Shown: in pieces, positions 33,860 through 41,330 of the stretch
Position numbering within the stretch: the stretch's first letter is position 1
How the letters are laid out: every line of letters starts with the position of its first letter
Origin: Chryseobacterium sp. Leaf180
Lineage (GTDB): Bacteria; Bacteroidota; Bacteroidia; Flavobacteriales; Weeksellaceae
NCBI RefSeq assembly: GCF_001424585.1
Contig: NZ_LMPJ01000001.1
Location: forward strand, 1,366,450-1,430,449
DNA length: 64,000 nucleotides
Reading direction: 5' to 3'
The notes under the pieces: generated by a model
The model's input: the letters and a program-made list of their open reading frames with translations, nothing else
What the model was told of the DNA's origin: nothing
The model's database searches: none
Program-made: the position numbers and the translations under genes

Positions 33860-35968
33860 ATGAAAGAAAACATTTTTGGATTTTATCTGTTTTTCGTTTG
33901 TAGCTTTTTTAATGCTCAAAAACCTCCTGAACCGTACGGTGTGTTACCCACAGAAGCGCAGTTGCGTTGGCACGAAATGGAAATGTATGGCATTATCCAC
34001 TTCGGCGTTGATACGTATACCGACAAAGAATGGGGCTTTGGCGATGAAAATCCACGTTTGATAAATCCCAAAAATTTTGATGCCGAACAGATCGTTTCTG
34101 CGGCAAAAAACGGCGGCCTGAAAGGTGTGATTGTCGTGGCAAAACACCACGACGGTCTGTGTCTCTGGCCAACGAAAACGACTGAGCATAACATCAGCAA
34201 AAGCCCATGGAAAAACGGAAAAGGCGATATGGTGAAAGAATATCAGCTCGCCTGCGAAAAACTGGGAATGAAACTGGGGATTTACTGTTCGCCGTGGGAC
34301 CGGAATTCTGCATTGTACGGTGATAAAAAATATATCGGAATTTTTAAAGATCAGCTGACGGAACTTTATACCAATTACGGTGATATTTTCACGGTATGGT
34401 TTGACGGAGCCAATGGTGGTGACGGATTTTACGGCGGTGCCAATGAAGTACGGAAAATCGACCGTTCCGGTTATTATGAATGGGACAAAATCTGGCAACT
34501 GACGAGAAATCTGCAGCCAAATGCCGTTGTTTTTGGAGATGTGGGACCAGATGTTCGCTGGGTTGGGAATGAAGAAGGTCATGCGGGAGAAACCAGTTGG
34601 GCGACCTATACACCGGAAGCTGCGGAAGCAGGAAAAAATCCTGCAAACGGTTTTACAAAATATCAGCTGGCGACGGAAGGCACTCGAAACGGAAAGTTCT
34701 GGATGCCTGCAGAATGCGATGTGCCGATGCGTCCGGGTTGGTTTTATCATGAAAGCCAGAACAGTCAGGTGAAATCGCCTTACGAACTGCTCGATTTATA
34801 CTATAAAAGCGTTGGGCGCGGAGCCAGTCTCGATTTAGGTTTGTCGCCAAACCGTGACGGTCAGCTTAATGCTGAAGATGTGACTTCGCTGGCACGTTTC
34901 GGGAAGATTGTGAAGAATCTTTTTTCTGAAAACCTGGCAAAAAAAGCAAAATTTACAGCGGGCAATATCCGTGGAAATAACGAAGTAAAATTTGGTACGG
35001 GATTTTTAGTGGATGATGACCGGTATTCGTACTGGGCAACGGATGATGCTGAAAAAAACCCGGAATTGCTGTTGAGTTTTGATAAAGAAATTGAATTTAA
35101 TGTGATCAGAATTCGGGAGAATATAAAACTCGGACAGCGCATTGAAAAGTTTTATGTAGAAGCTTTTATCGGAAATAAATGGCAGAAGATTGCCTCAGCG
35201 ACGGCCATCGGACCAAACCGTTTGCTTATAACTTCAAAAATTATTAGAACCAAAAAAGTCAGGCTTAAGATTGAAGAGTCGCCGGTTTGTTTGGCGATAA
35301 GCGATTTCGGACTTTTTCTTGAGCCGGGACATCCTGCAAAACCTGAAATGGTAAGAATGGGTGATGAAGTTTTAATTAAAGCAGAGAAAAATGCGGATCT
35401 TTATTTTACACAGGACGGGAAAATACCTGACGGAAAATCTCAAAAATATTCGAAACCCATTGTGCTTATCAATGGAGGAATGATTCGCGCTATTGCAATT
35501 CAGAAAGATCAGATGAGTGATGTTGCGACGCAGAATTTTGGTTTGTCAAAGAAAAAATGGAAGATTTCGGCAGGTAAGAATTCTGTGTTAAAAAATGCTG
35601 AAAAAATGTCTGATGATAAGGTGAATACTTTTGGAACGGTTGTGCAAAAATCAGGGACAGATTTTCTGCCGCAGGATTTGATTATTGATTTAAATGAAGA
35701 AAAAATTATTTCTGCAATTGAATATCTGCCGGGGAAAGAGGAGGAAACCGATGGCGTTGTGGATCAGTATGAGATTTCGGTAAGCACTGACGGCAAAAAC
35801 TGGAAAACGGTAGCTGGCGGTGAATTTTCAAATATCGCTTCCAACCGTGTTCCCCAAAATATTAAACTGAAGAAACCTGAAAAAGTGCGGTACATCTTAT
35901 TTAAAGCAAATAAAGTGTTAAGCGGAAATTTTGCTTCGTTTTCTGAGATTAATGTTTTTACGGAATAG
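33860..35968 (+). CDS. Exported alpha-L-fucosidase (GH29) with C-terminal carbohydrate-binding-like domains
   Basis: A 702-residue protein with a signal peptide (ENIFGFYLFFVCSFFNAQ). The GH29 barrel shows HFGVDTYTDKEWGFG, VIVVAKHHDGLCLWPT, GIYCSPWDRN and TVWFDGANGG with nucleophile Asp182. After about residue 340, one discoidin-like (F5/8 type C) domain has ATDDAEKNPELLLSFDK; a chitobiase-C-like strand set (YFTQDGKIPDGKS) follows; a second discoidin-like domain closes the protein. It removes alpha-L-fucose. It is co-transcribed with the GH35 gene. No Sus transporter or regulator is directly adjacent. Confidence 0.93.
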   Translation: MKENIFGFYLFFVCSFFNAQKPPEPYGVLPTEAQLRWHEMEMYGIIHFGVDTYTDKEWGFGDENPRLINPKNFDAEQIVSAAKNGGLKGVIVVAKHHDGLCLWPTKTTEHNISKSPWKNGKGDMVKEYQLACEKLGMKLGIYCSPWDRNSALYGDKKYIGIFKDQLTELYTNYGDIFTVWFDGANGGDGFYGGANEVRKIDRSGYYEWDKIWQLTRNLQPNAVVFGDVGPDVRWVGNEEGHAGETSWATYTPEAAEAGKNPANGFTKYQLATEGTRNGKFWMPAECDVPMRPGWFYHESQNSQVKSPYELLDLYYKSVGRGASLDLGLSPNRDGQLNAEDVTSLARFGKIVKNLFSENLAKKAKFTAGNIRGNNEVKFGTGFLVDDDRYSYWATDDAEKNPELLLSFDKEIEFNVIRIRENIKLGQRIEKFYVEAFIGNKWQKIASATAIGPNRLLITSKIIRTKKVRLKIEESPVCLAISDFGLFLEPGHPAKPEMVRMGDEVLIKAEKNADLYFTQDGKIPDGKSQKYSKPIVLINGGMIRAIAIQKDQMSDVATQNFGLSKKKWKISAGKNSVLKNAEKMSDDKVNTFGTVVQKSGTDFLPQDLIIDLNEEKIISAIEYLPGKEEETDGVVDQYEISVSTDGKNWKTVAGGEFSNIASNRVPQNIKLKKPEKVRYILFKANKVLSGNFASFSEINVFTE

Positions 35969-36178
35969 AATTTCTTATCGCTTGACTAAAAAGGGATCGT
36001 GTATAGATAAAGCGTAGATAAAGCATAGATAGTGTATGGATAGAGCGTGAATGTGGTATGTCGCCGATTTTACATGTAGAATGATAAAAACTGAAAAAAA
36101 AGCTTTTAAAATTTTGAGAGAGTGAATTTTCACAGAAAAAGAATGTTAAGATATCGTAGTGTCTGATAATGAACGCAA
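35969..36178. other. Spacer between the fucosidase gene and the rimP promoter
   Basis: The full gap to rimP is 316 bases. This part holds no supported gene and no clear terminator for the glycosidase operon. Its main structure is the six-unit 11-bp repeat at 35994-36059. The remainder (36060-36178) is A+T rich without notable structure. Confidence 0.5.
35994..36059. repeat. Six imperfect tandem 11-bp repeats
   Basis: The stretch divides into six units of exactly 11 bases: GGATCGTGTAT, then AGATAAAGCGT, then AGATAAAGCAT, then AGATAGTGTAT, then GGATAGAGCGT, then GAATGTGGTAT. The pattern is purine-GAT followed by a variable middle and a GT or AT end. The units are adjacent with no spacers, so it is not a CRISPR. 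The 11-base period is close to one helical turn. Confidence 0.75.
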
Positions 36179-36210
36179 TTTGCATTATTTGTAAAATTAT
36201 ATTATATTTG
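36179..36210 (+). promoter_or_regulatory. Promoter of the rimP-nusA-infB operon
   Basis: TTTG (36179-36182), 20 bases, TATATTTG (36203-36210): a full match to the Bacteroidota consensus. Transcription would begin near 36216, giving a leader of about 70 bases before rimP. Confidence 0.75.
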
Positions 36211-36229
36211 CACAAGATTAACGGAAATA

Positions 36230-36295
36230 ATGGAAAGGCTTCTAACAGGAAAGCCTTTTTTCGTACAGATAATCAGAGAGTTGTATGGAGTTTAG
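36230..36295 (+). CDS. Possible 21-residue leader peptide overlapping rimP
   Basis: An ATG at 36230, just after an ACGGAAATA stretch, opens 21 codons (beginning MERLLTGKPFF) that read through the whole leader hairpin and stop at a TAG 11 bases inside rimP in another frame. Ribosomes on it would melt the hairpin and then terminate at the rimP start, which could couple the two. It has no recognised family and could be chance; short length makes coding signals weak. Confidence 0.35.
   Translation: MERLLTGKPFFVQIIRELYGV
36234..36261 (+). terminator. Terminator-like hairpin in the rimP leader (possible attenuator)
   Basis: AAAGGCTT (36234-36241) pairs perfectly with AAGCCTTT (36251-36258) around a nine-base loop and is followed by a T run to 36261. 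It lies between the promoter and the rimP start, where a terminator would stop most transcripts within about 45 bases unless overridden. The downstream gene nusA encodes a termination factor known to autoregulate its operon in other bacteria. Confidence 0.6.
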
Positions 36296-36752
36296 AAAAA
36301 ATATAGAATCATTGCTGAATGATTTTCTGAGCACAAGAGAAGATTTGTTTCTTATTGATCTGAAGTTTTCTGCTGGTGATGATATCACAGTGATTTTGGA
36401 TGGTGATAACGGGGTGACGCTTCAGGACTGTCTGGATGCAAGCCGCGCGATTGAGTTTAATGCAGACCGCGACGAGCACGATTACAGTCTTCAGGTAATG
36501 TCTGCCGGCCTTAGCGAGCCGCTTGTAACGCCTAGGCAGTTTAGAAAAAATATCGGCCGCGAAGTGGAAGTGATGTTTGAAGATTCTACAAAAACCGAAG
36601 GTGAACTGGCTAAAGTGGACGATGAAAAAATCACGCTCATTCTGCGCTACCGCAAGCCGAAGGAAATCGGTAAAGGTAAAGTGGATGCGGTAGAAGAGAA
36701 GGAAATTGCCTACGGAGACATTAAAAAAGCGTTGGTCGTTGTAAAATTTTAA
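36285..36752 (+). CDS. rimP: Ribosome maturation factor RimP
   Basis: A 155-residue protein of usual RimP length. The N-terminal half has DLFLIDLKFSAGDDITVILDGDNGVTLQDC and LDASRAIEFN; the next block YSLQVMSAGLSEPLVTPRQFRKNIGREV is the family's most conserved part (normally VSSPGL-PL); the C-terminal SH3-like domain follows. It assists late 30S assembly in the cytoplasm. It heads the conserved rimP-nusA-infB order, 17 bases before nusA. Confidence 0.95.
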   Translation: MEFRKNIESLLNDFLSTREDLFLIDLKFSAGDDITVILDGDNGVTLQDCLDASRAIEFNADRDEHDYSLQVMSAGLSEPLVTPRQFRKNIGREVEVMFEDSTKTEGELAKVDDEKITLILRYRKPKEIGKGKVDAVEEKEIAYGDIKKALVVVKF

Positions 36753-36769
36753 TAAAGAAAAAAAGATAA

Positions 36770-38005
36770 ATGGATAATATAGCGTTGATTGAATCCTTTG
36801 GTGATTTCAAAGACGAGAAAGGGATCAGTAAAATAGATCTCATGGCGATTATTGAAGATTCTCTGAAGACTCTTCTGAGAAAAAGATTCGACTCTGATGA
36901 TCATTTTGATGTTATCGTAAATCCTGATAAAGGAGATTTTCAAATATTTTTAAATAAAACCATCGTAGAAGACGATATGTCTGAAGATGATGATCTGGAG
37001 ATAGAAATTACAGAAGCGAAAAAAATAGATCCTACGTTTGAAGTAGGGGAAGATTTTACCATGGAAATCCCTGTGGCGCAGCTGGGAAGAAGAAATATTC
37101 TTACACTGAAGCAGATTTTGGCAACGAAACTTCAGGAGCATAACAATGCAATGCTTTACGATCAGTTCAGAGACCGTATTGGTGAGATCGTAATCGGTGA
37201 GATTCATCACATCCGTCACAAACACGTGATTTTGCTTGATGATGAAGACAACGAATTTATTTTGCCTAAAGAAAATCAGATTCCTTCAGACTTCTTCAAA
37301 AAAGGAGAAAGCATTCGTGCGATTGTAGAATCGGTAGATTTTAAAGGAAGCAAACCACAGATTATTATCTCAAGAACGGCACCGAAGTTTTTGGAAAAAT
37401 TGCTGGAGCTTGAGATTCCTGAAATTCAGGACGGAACGATTATTCTGAAAAAAGTAGTTCGTATACCCGGTGAAAAAGCAAAGATTGCTGTAGATGCTTA
37501 CGATGACAGAATTGATCCTGTGGGAGCTTGTGTAGGAGTAAAAGGTTCAAGAATTCACGGAGTGGTACGGGAATTGAGAAATGAAAATATTGATGTAATA
37601 CAGTGGTCGAAAAACCCTGAGATCATGGTGAAAAGAGCCTTGGGAAATATTACAATCAACAAAATAGATATCGACGAAGAGGCACAGTATGCAATGGTAC
37701 ATACGCCGGTAGAAGAGATTTCTAAAGTAATCGGAAAGCAGGGACAAAACATCAGACTGGCTTCATGGCTTACAGGCTACGAGATCGATGTTTACAGAGA
37801 ATCCAGCGAGGATGATGACGTAGATTTGAGAGAATTTAATGATGATATTGAACAGTGGATTTTGGATGAGTTTTTCAAAGTGGGTCTTACCACGGCAAAA
37901 TCTGTACTGGATAAGGATACCGAAAGCCTTCTGAAACTGGTGGATCTTGAAGAAGAAACCATAGATGAGGTTAAAAATATCTTAAAAGCAGAATTTGAAG
38001 ATTAA
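36770..38005 (+). CDS. nusA: Transcription termination/antitermination factor NusA
   Basis: A 411-residue NusA of the shorter form without the proteobacterial C-terminal acidic repeats. The N-terminal polymerase-binding domain spans residues about 1-125. The S1 domain begins around GEIVIGEIHHIRHKHVILL. Two KH domains follow with VGACVGVKGSRIHGVVREL and SKVIGKQGQNIRLASWLTGY. It binds RNA polymerase and nascent RNA to modulate pausing and termination. It sits in the usual operon, and the leader hairpin upstream of rimP may be one of its own targets. Confidence 0.96.
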   Translation: MDNIALIESFGDFKDEKGISKIDLMAIIEDSLKTLLRKRFDSDDHFDVIVNPDKGDFQIFLNKTIVEDDMSEDDDLEIEITEAKKIDPTFEVGEDFTMEIPVAQLGRRNILTLKQILATKLQEHNNAMLYDQFRDRIGEIVIGEIHHIRHKHVILLDDEDNEFILPKENQIPSDFFKKGESIRAIVESVDFKGSKPQIIISRTAPKFLEKLLELEIPEIQDGTIILKKVVRIPGEKAKIAVDAYDDRIDPVGACVGVKGSRIHGVVRELRNENIDVIQWSKNPEIMVKRALGNITINKIDIDEEAQYAMVHTPVEEISKVIGKQGQNIRLASWLTGYEIDVYRESSEDDDVDLREFNDDIEQWILDEFFKVGLTTAKSVLDKDTESLLKLVDLEEETIDEVKNILKAEFED

Positions 38006-38080
38006 AAATCTGAAAAAGATTTTTGATAAGAACAGAATACAATTTAATTTTTAGAATTAAAAAAACAGTAAATAATATAG

Positions 38081-41047
38081 ATGCCAAAAATAAGATTAAA
38101 TAAAGCGGTAAAGGAATTTAACATATCGATGTCCCGGCTTGTAGAATTTTTGCAGTCCAAAGACTTCGTTGTGGAAAATAACCCGAACGCCCAATTAGAA
38201 GAAGCGGCATATTCTGCATTGGAAGCTGAGTTTGCCAAAGACGGCGAGCAGCGAAAAGCATCCCATGAGGTGGTGATCTCTAAAGTTCCGGAAGAAAAAC
38301 TGGAAATCGAAGAAAAGAAAACCCCTGAAGTAATAAGAGCTAAAGCAAACAAACCGGAAACCAAAATTTTAGGAAAAATTGATCTTGAACCTAAAAAGCC
38401 GGAAGCTGCCGAGGAAAAGCCTGCTGCGGTTGCAGAAGAAAAGGCTGTAGAACCGGAAGCTAAAAAAGAAGAGGTAAAAGAGATAAAAGAAGAAAAATCT
38501 GAACCTGCAGCTGTTGCAACGCCGGAAAAGGCTGCACCGGAGAAACAGGAATTTAAGGTTTTAGATAAAATAGATCTTTCACAAATCGAAGGTCGCAGAC
38601 CGTCCAGAAAGGAGAAGCCAAAAACTGAAGAGCCTAAAGCGGCAACGCCGAAAGTTCAAGAGAAAACGCAAACTCCGGTAGCTGAAACTGAAAAACCTGC
38701 ACAGAAACAGGAAGAAAAAGTGGAAGCGAAACCTGTAGCTCAAGAAGAAGCACCGGAAAGCCAGAAGATCGAAACAGTTTACCAAAAACTGGACGGCCCA
38801 AAGATCGTTGGTGAAAAAATCGACCTTACACAGTTTGCACCGAAACCTGGCGCAGGCGCGAAAAAGAAACGCAAAAGAATCGAAAAACCGGGAACTCCGG
38901 GACAGGGTGGAACTGCTCAGCAGGGACAAAACCGTCCGGCAGGACAGACCGGTCCGGGACAGAACCGTCCGCAAGGTCAGGGTAGTCCGGGGCAAAACCG
39001 TCCGGGTGGCCAGGCTGGTGGTGCCGGTGGAAATCGTTTTGGTAATAATCAGAACCGTCCGGCAGGCGCAGCAGGTGGCTTTAAAAAAGGTCCGGGAGGT
39101 GCAAATGTTCGTCCGGGTCAGAGAACAATGCCTGTAGAATTGACGGATGAGCAGGTAAAAAATCAGATTAAAGAAACTTTAGAAAAACTTACCAATAAAG
39201 GAGGGAAATCTAAATCTTCTAAACATAGAAAAGACAAACGTTCTTACCGTAGAGAGCAGGATGAGCGTCAGCAGGAAATCGATGCGGCAGACAGAACATT
39301 AAAGGTAACCGAATTCATCACGGTTGGTGAATTGGCAAGTTTAATGAATGTTTCTCCGACAGAAGTAATTTCTGCATGTTTCTCATTAGGCGTAATGGTA
39401 ACGATGAACCAGCGTCTCGAAGCGGATACACTTCTTTTGGTAGCGGATGAATTTGGGTATAAAATCGAATTCTCTGATGCTGATCTTGAAGATGCTGAAA
39501 ACGAAGAGGAATTGGATACTGAAGAAAGCCTTGTAACGCGTGCGCCGATTGTTACAGTAATGGGTCACGTCGATCACGGTAAAACTTCATTACTGGATTA
39601 TGTGAGAAAAACAAACGTAATCGCAGGTGAATCCGGTGGAATTACACAGCACATCGGGGCATACAATGTACAGCTTGAAGGTGGACAGAGAATTACTTTC
39701 CTTGATACACCTGGTCACGAAGCGTTTACCGCGATGAGAGCCAGAGGTGCACAGGTTACTGATATCGCAATTATTGTAATCGCTGCGGATGATGATGTAA
39801 TGCCTCAAACGAAGGAAGCAATTTCGCATGCTCAGGCTGCGGGCGTTCCGATGATTATTGCCATAAATAAAGTGGATAAACCAAGTGCGAATCCGGATAA
39901 TATCCGTCAGCAGCTTTCAGGAATGAATATCTTGGTGGAAGAATGGGGTGGAAATGTTCAGTCTCAGGAAATATCTGCTAAATTTGGTAATAATGTGGAT
40001 GATCTTTTAGGTAAAGTATTAGTTCAGTCTGAAATGCTTGAACTGAAAGCTAACCCGGAGAGATCTGCGCAGGGTGTAGTAATCGAAGCTTCATTAGATA
40101 AAGGGAGAGGTTATGTTTCAACCATGTTGGTACAGAGCGGAACTTTGAAAGTTGGAGATTATGTTGTAGCCGGTAAAAATCATGGTAAAGTAAAAGCTTT
40201 GCTTGACGAAAGAGGGAAAAATCTTGAAGAGGCAGGTCCGTCAATTCCGGCAACCATTTTAGGTTTGGATGGCGCACCGACAGCGGGTGATAAATTCAGA
40301 GTATATGCTGATGAAAGTGAAGGTAAAATGATTGCAAACAAACGTGAGCAGTTACAGCGTGAACTTTCAATCAGAACTAAAAAACATACGACACTTGAAG
40401 AACTTGGAAGACGTATCGCTTTGGGTGAATTTAAAGAATTGAACATTATCCTGAAAGGTGACGTGGATGGTTCGGTAGAAGCACTTTCTGATCAGTTACA
40501 GAGACTTTCAACAGAAGAAATCAGTGTCAATATCCTGCATTCAGGGGTAGGTCAGATTACAGAATCTGATATAAACCTCGCAGCTGCATCTGATGCAATT
40601 ATCATTGGATTCAACGTAAGAGCCGGTGCCAATGCAAAAGAGCTGGCAGATCGCGAAGAAATCGAAATCCGTACCTATTCAATCATCTACAAGGCGATTG
40701 ATGAAGTTAAAGAAGCGATGGAAGGGATGCTTTCCCCGGAAATTCAGGAGCAGGTTATCGGTAATGTTGAAATTAGAGAAGTATTCAAAATTTCAAAAGT
40801 GGGAACAATCGCAGGTTGTATGGTTCTTACCGGAAAAGTGACGAGACAGTCTAAAGTACGGTTACTTAGAGATGGCATCGTAAAATTTGACGGTGAACTG
40901 GAAAGTTTGAAACGTTTCAAAGACGACGTGAGAGAAGTTACCAAAGGCTACGAATGTGGTCTGAATTTGAAAGGATACAATGATATCGAACAAAACGATA
41001 TTCTTGAAGTCTACGAAGAAGTAGCTGTGAAGAAAAAGCTTAAGTAA
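38081..41047 (+). CDS. infB: Translation initiation factor IF-2
   Basis: A 988-residue IF-2. The N-terminus [21 protein letters not shown] is the IF2N domain. Residues about 60-265 are a Lys/Glu/Ala/Pro-rich disordered stretch, and about 270-355 a Gly/Gln/Asn/Arg/Pro-rich stretch with repeated GQNRP. The G domain has P-loop GHVDHGKTS at 495-503, DTPGHEAF and NKVDKPS, followed by domains II-IV and the C-terminal fMet-tRNA-binding domain. It positions initiator tRNA on the 30S subunit. It closes the operon and is followed by a strong terminator. Confidence 0.97.
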   Translation: MPKIRLNKAVKEFNISMSRLVEFLQSKDFVVENNPNAQLEEAAYSALEAEFAKDGEQRKASHEVVISKVPEEKLEIEEKKTPEVIRAKANKPETKILGKIDLEPKKPEAAEEKPAAVAEEKAVEPEAKKEEVKEIKEEKSEPAAVATPEKAAPEKQEFKVLDKIDLSQIEGRRPSRKEKPKTEEPKAATPKVQEKTQTPVAETEKPAQKQEEKVEAKPVAQEEAPESQKIETVYQKLDGPKIVGEKIDLTQFAPKPGAGAKKKRKRIEKPGTPGQGGTAQQGQNRPAGQTGPGQNRPQGQGSPGQNRPGGQAGGAGGNRFGNNQNRPAGAAGGFKKGPGGANVRPGQRTMPVELTDEQVKNQIKETLEKLTNKGGKSKSSKHRKDKRSYRREQDERQQEIDAADRTLKVTEFITVGELASLMNVSPTEVISACFSLGVMVTMNQRLEADTLLLVADEFGYKIEFSDADLEDAENEEELDTEESLVTRAPIVTVMGHVDHGKTSLLDYVRKTNVIAGESGGITQHIGAYNVQLEGGQRITFLDTPGHEAFTAMRARGAQVTDIAIIVIAADDDVMPQTKEAISHAQAAGVPMIIAINKVDKPSANPDNIRQQLSGMNILVEEWGGNVQSQEISAKFGNNVDDLLGKVLVQSEMLELKANPERSAQGVVIEASLDKGRGYVSTMLVQSGTLKVGDYVVAGKNHGKVKALLDERGKNLEEAGPSIPATILGLDGAPTAGDKFRVYADESEGKMIANKREQLQRELSIRTKKHTTLEELGRRIALGEFKELNIILKGDVDGSVEALSDQLQRLSTEEISVNILHSGVGQITESDINLAAASDAIIIGFNVRAGANAKELADREEIEIRTYSIIYKAIDEVKEAMEGMLSPEIQEQVIGNVEIREVFKISKVGTIAGCMVLTGKVTRQSKVRLLRDGIVKFDGELESLKRFKDDVREVTKGYECGLNLKGYNDIEQNDILEVYEEVAVKKKLK

Positions 41048-41065
41048 CAGATTTTAAATAAGATA

Positions 41066-41095
41066 AAAAGACTACCAAATTGGTAGTCTTTTTTA
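41066..41095 (+). terminator. Rho-independent terminator of the rimP-nusA-infB operon
   Basis: An 11-bp perfect stem, AAAAGACTACC (41066-41076) with GGTAGTCTTTT (41082-41092), a five-base loop and a T run. It lies 18 bases after the infB stop. Confidence 0.9.
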
Positions 41096-41273
41096 TTTAT
41101 AATGATTTTAAATAAAAGAAAATGTGAATAAAATCCTTTATTAAAAAAATAGTTTTTAAGGAATTTTTATCCCTGAAAAAGTTTAAATTTTGAAAAAAGA
41201 GAAATATTAAAGATCAAATATCATATTATTTTGTTCTAAGATGGCGGATTTTTGTGACCATGCTCATAAAATT

Positions 41274-41305
41274 TTTGGTTATGTTAATTTTAATTAACAT
41301 ATTTG
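41274..41305 (+). promoter_or_regulatory. Promoter of the susCD operon with a palindrome in the spacer
   Basis: TTTG (41274-41277), 20 bases, CATATTTG (41298-41305), one mismatch from TAnnTTTG. The spacer contains the inverted repeat GTTAAT, TTTA, ATTAAC at 41283-41298, a possible operator. The 283-base gap 41048-41330 otherwise holds only the infB terminator and A+T-rich sequence. Confidence 0.55.
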
Positions 41306-41330
41306 CCTCATAAATGTTAAAAAACTCATT

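Noticed and set aside
33944..34750. A 268-residue ORF opposite the fucosidase gene
   Set aside because: Antisense to conserved GH29 active-site blocks; no motif or start signal of its own.
35994..36059. CRISPR-like array
   Set aside because: Units of 11 bases are adjacent with no spacers and imperfect; no cas genes are present.
35958..36215. An 85-residue minus-strand ORF in the spacer before rimP
   Set aside because: It runs through the 11-bp repeats and the rimP promoter, has no protein-like composition and no start context.
38579..38995. A 138-residue Arg/Phe/Leu-rich ORF opposite infB
   Set aside because: It is the antisense reading of the low-complexity IF2 linker; composition mirrors the repeats.
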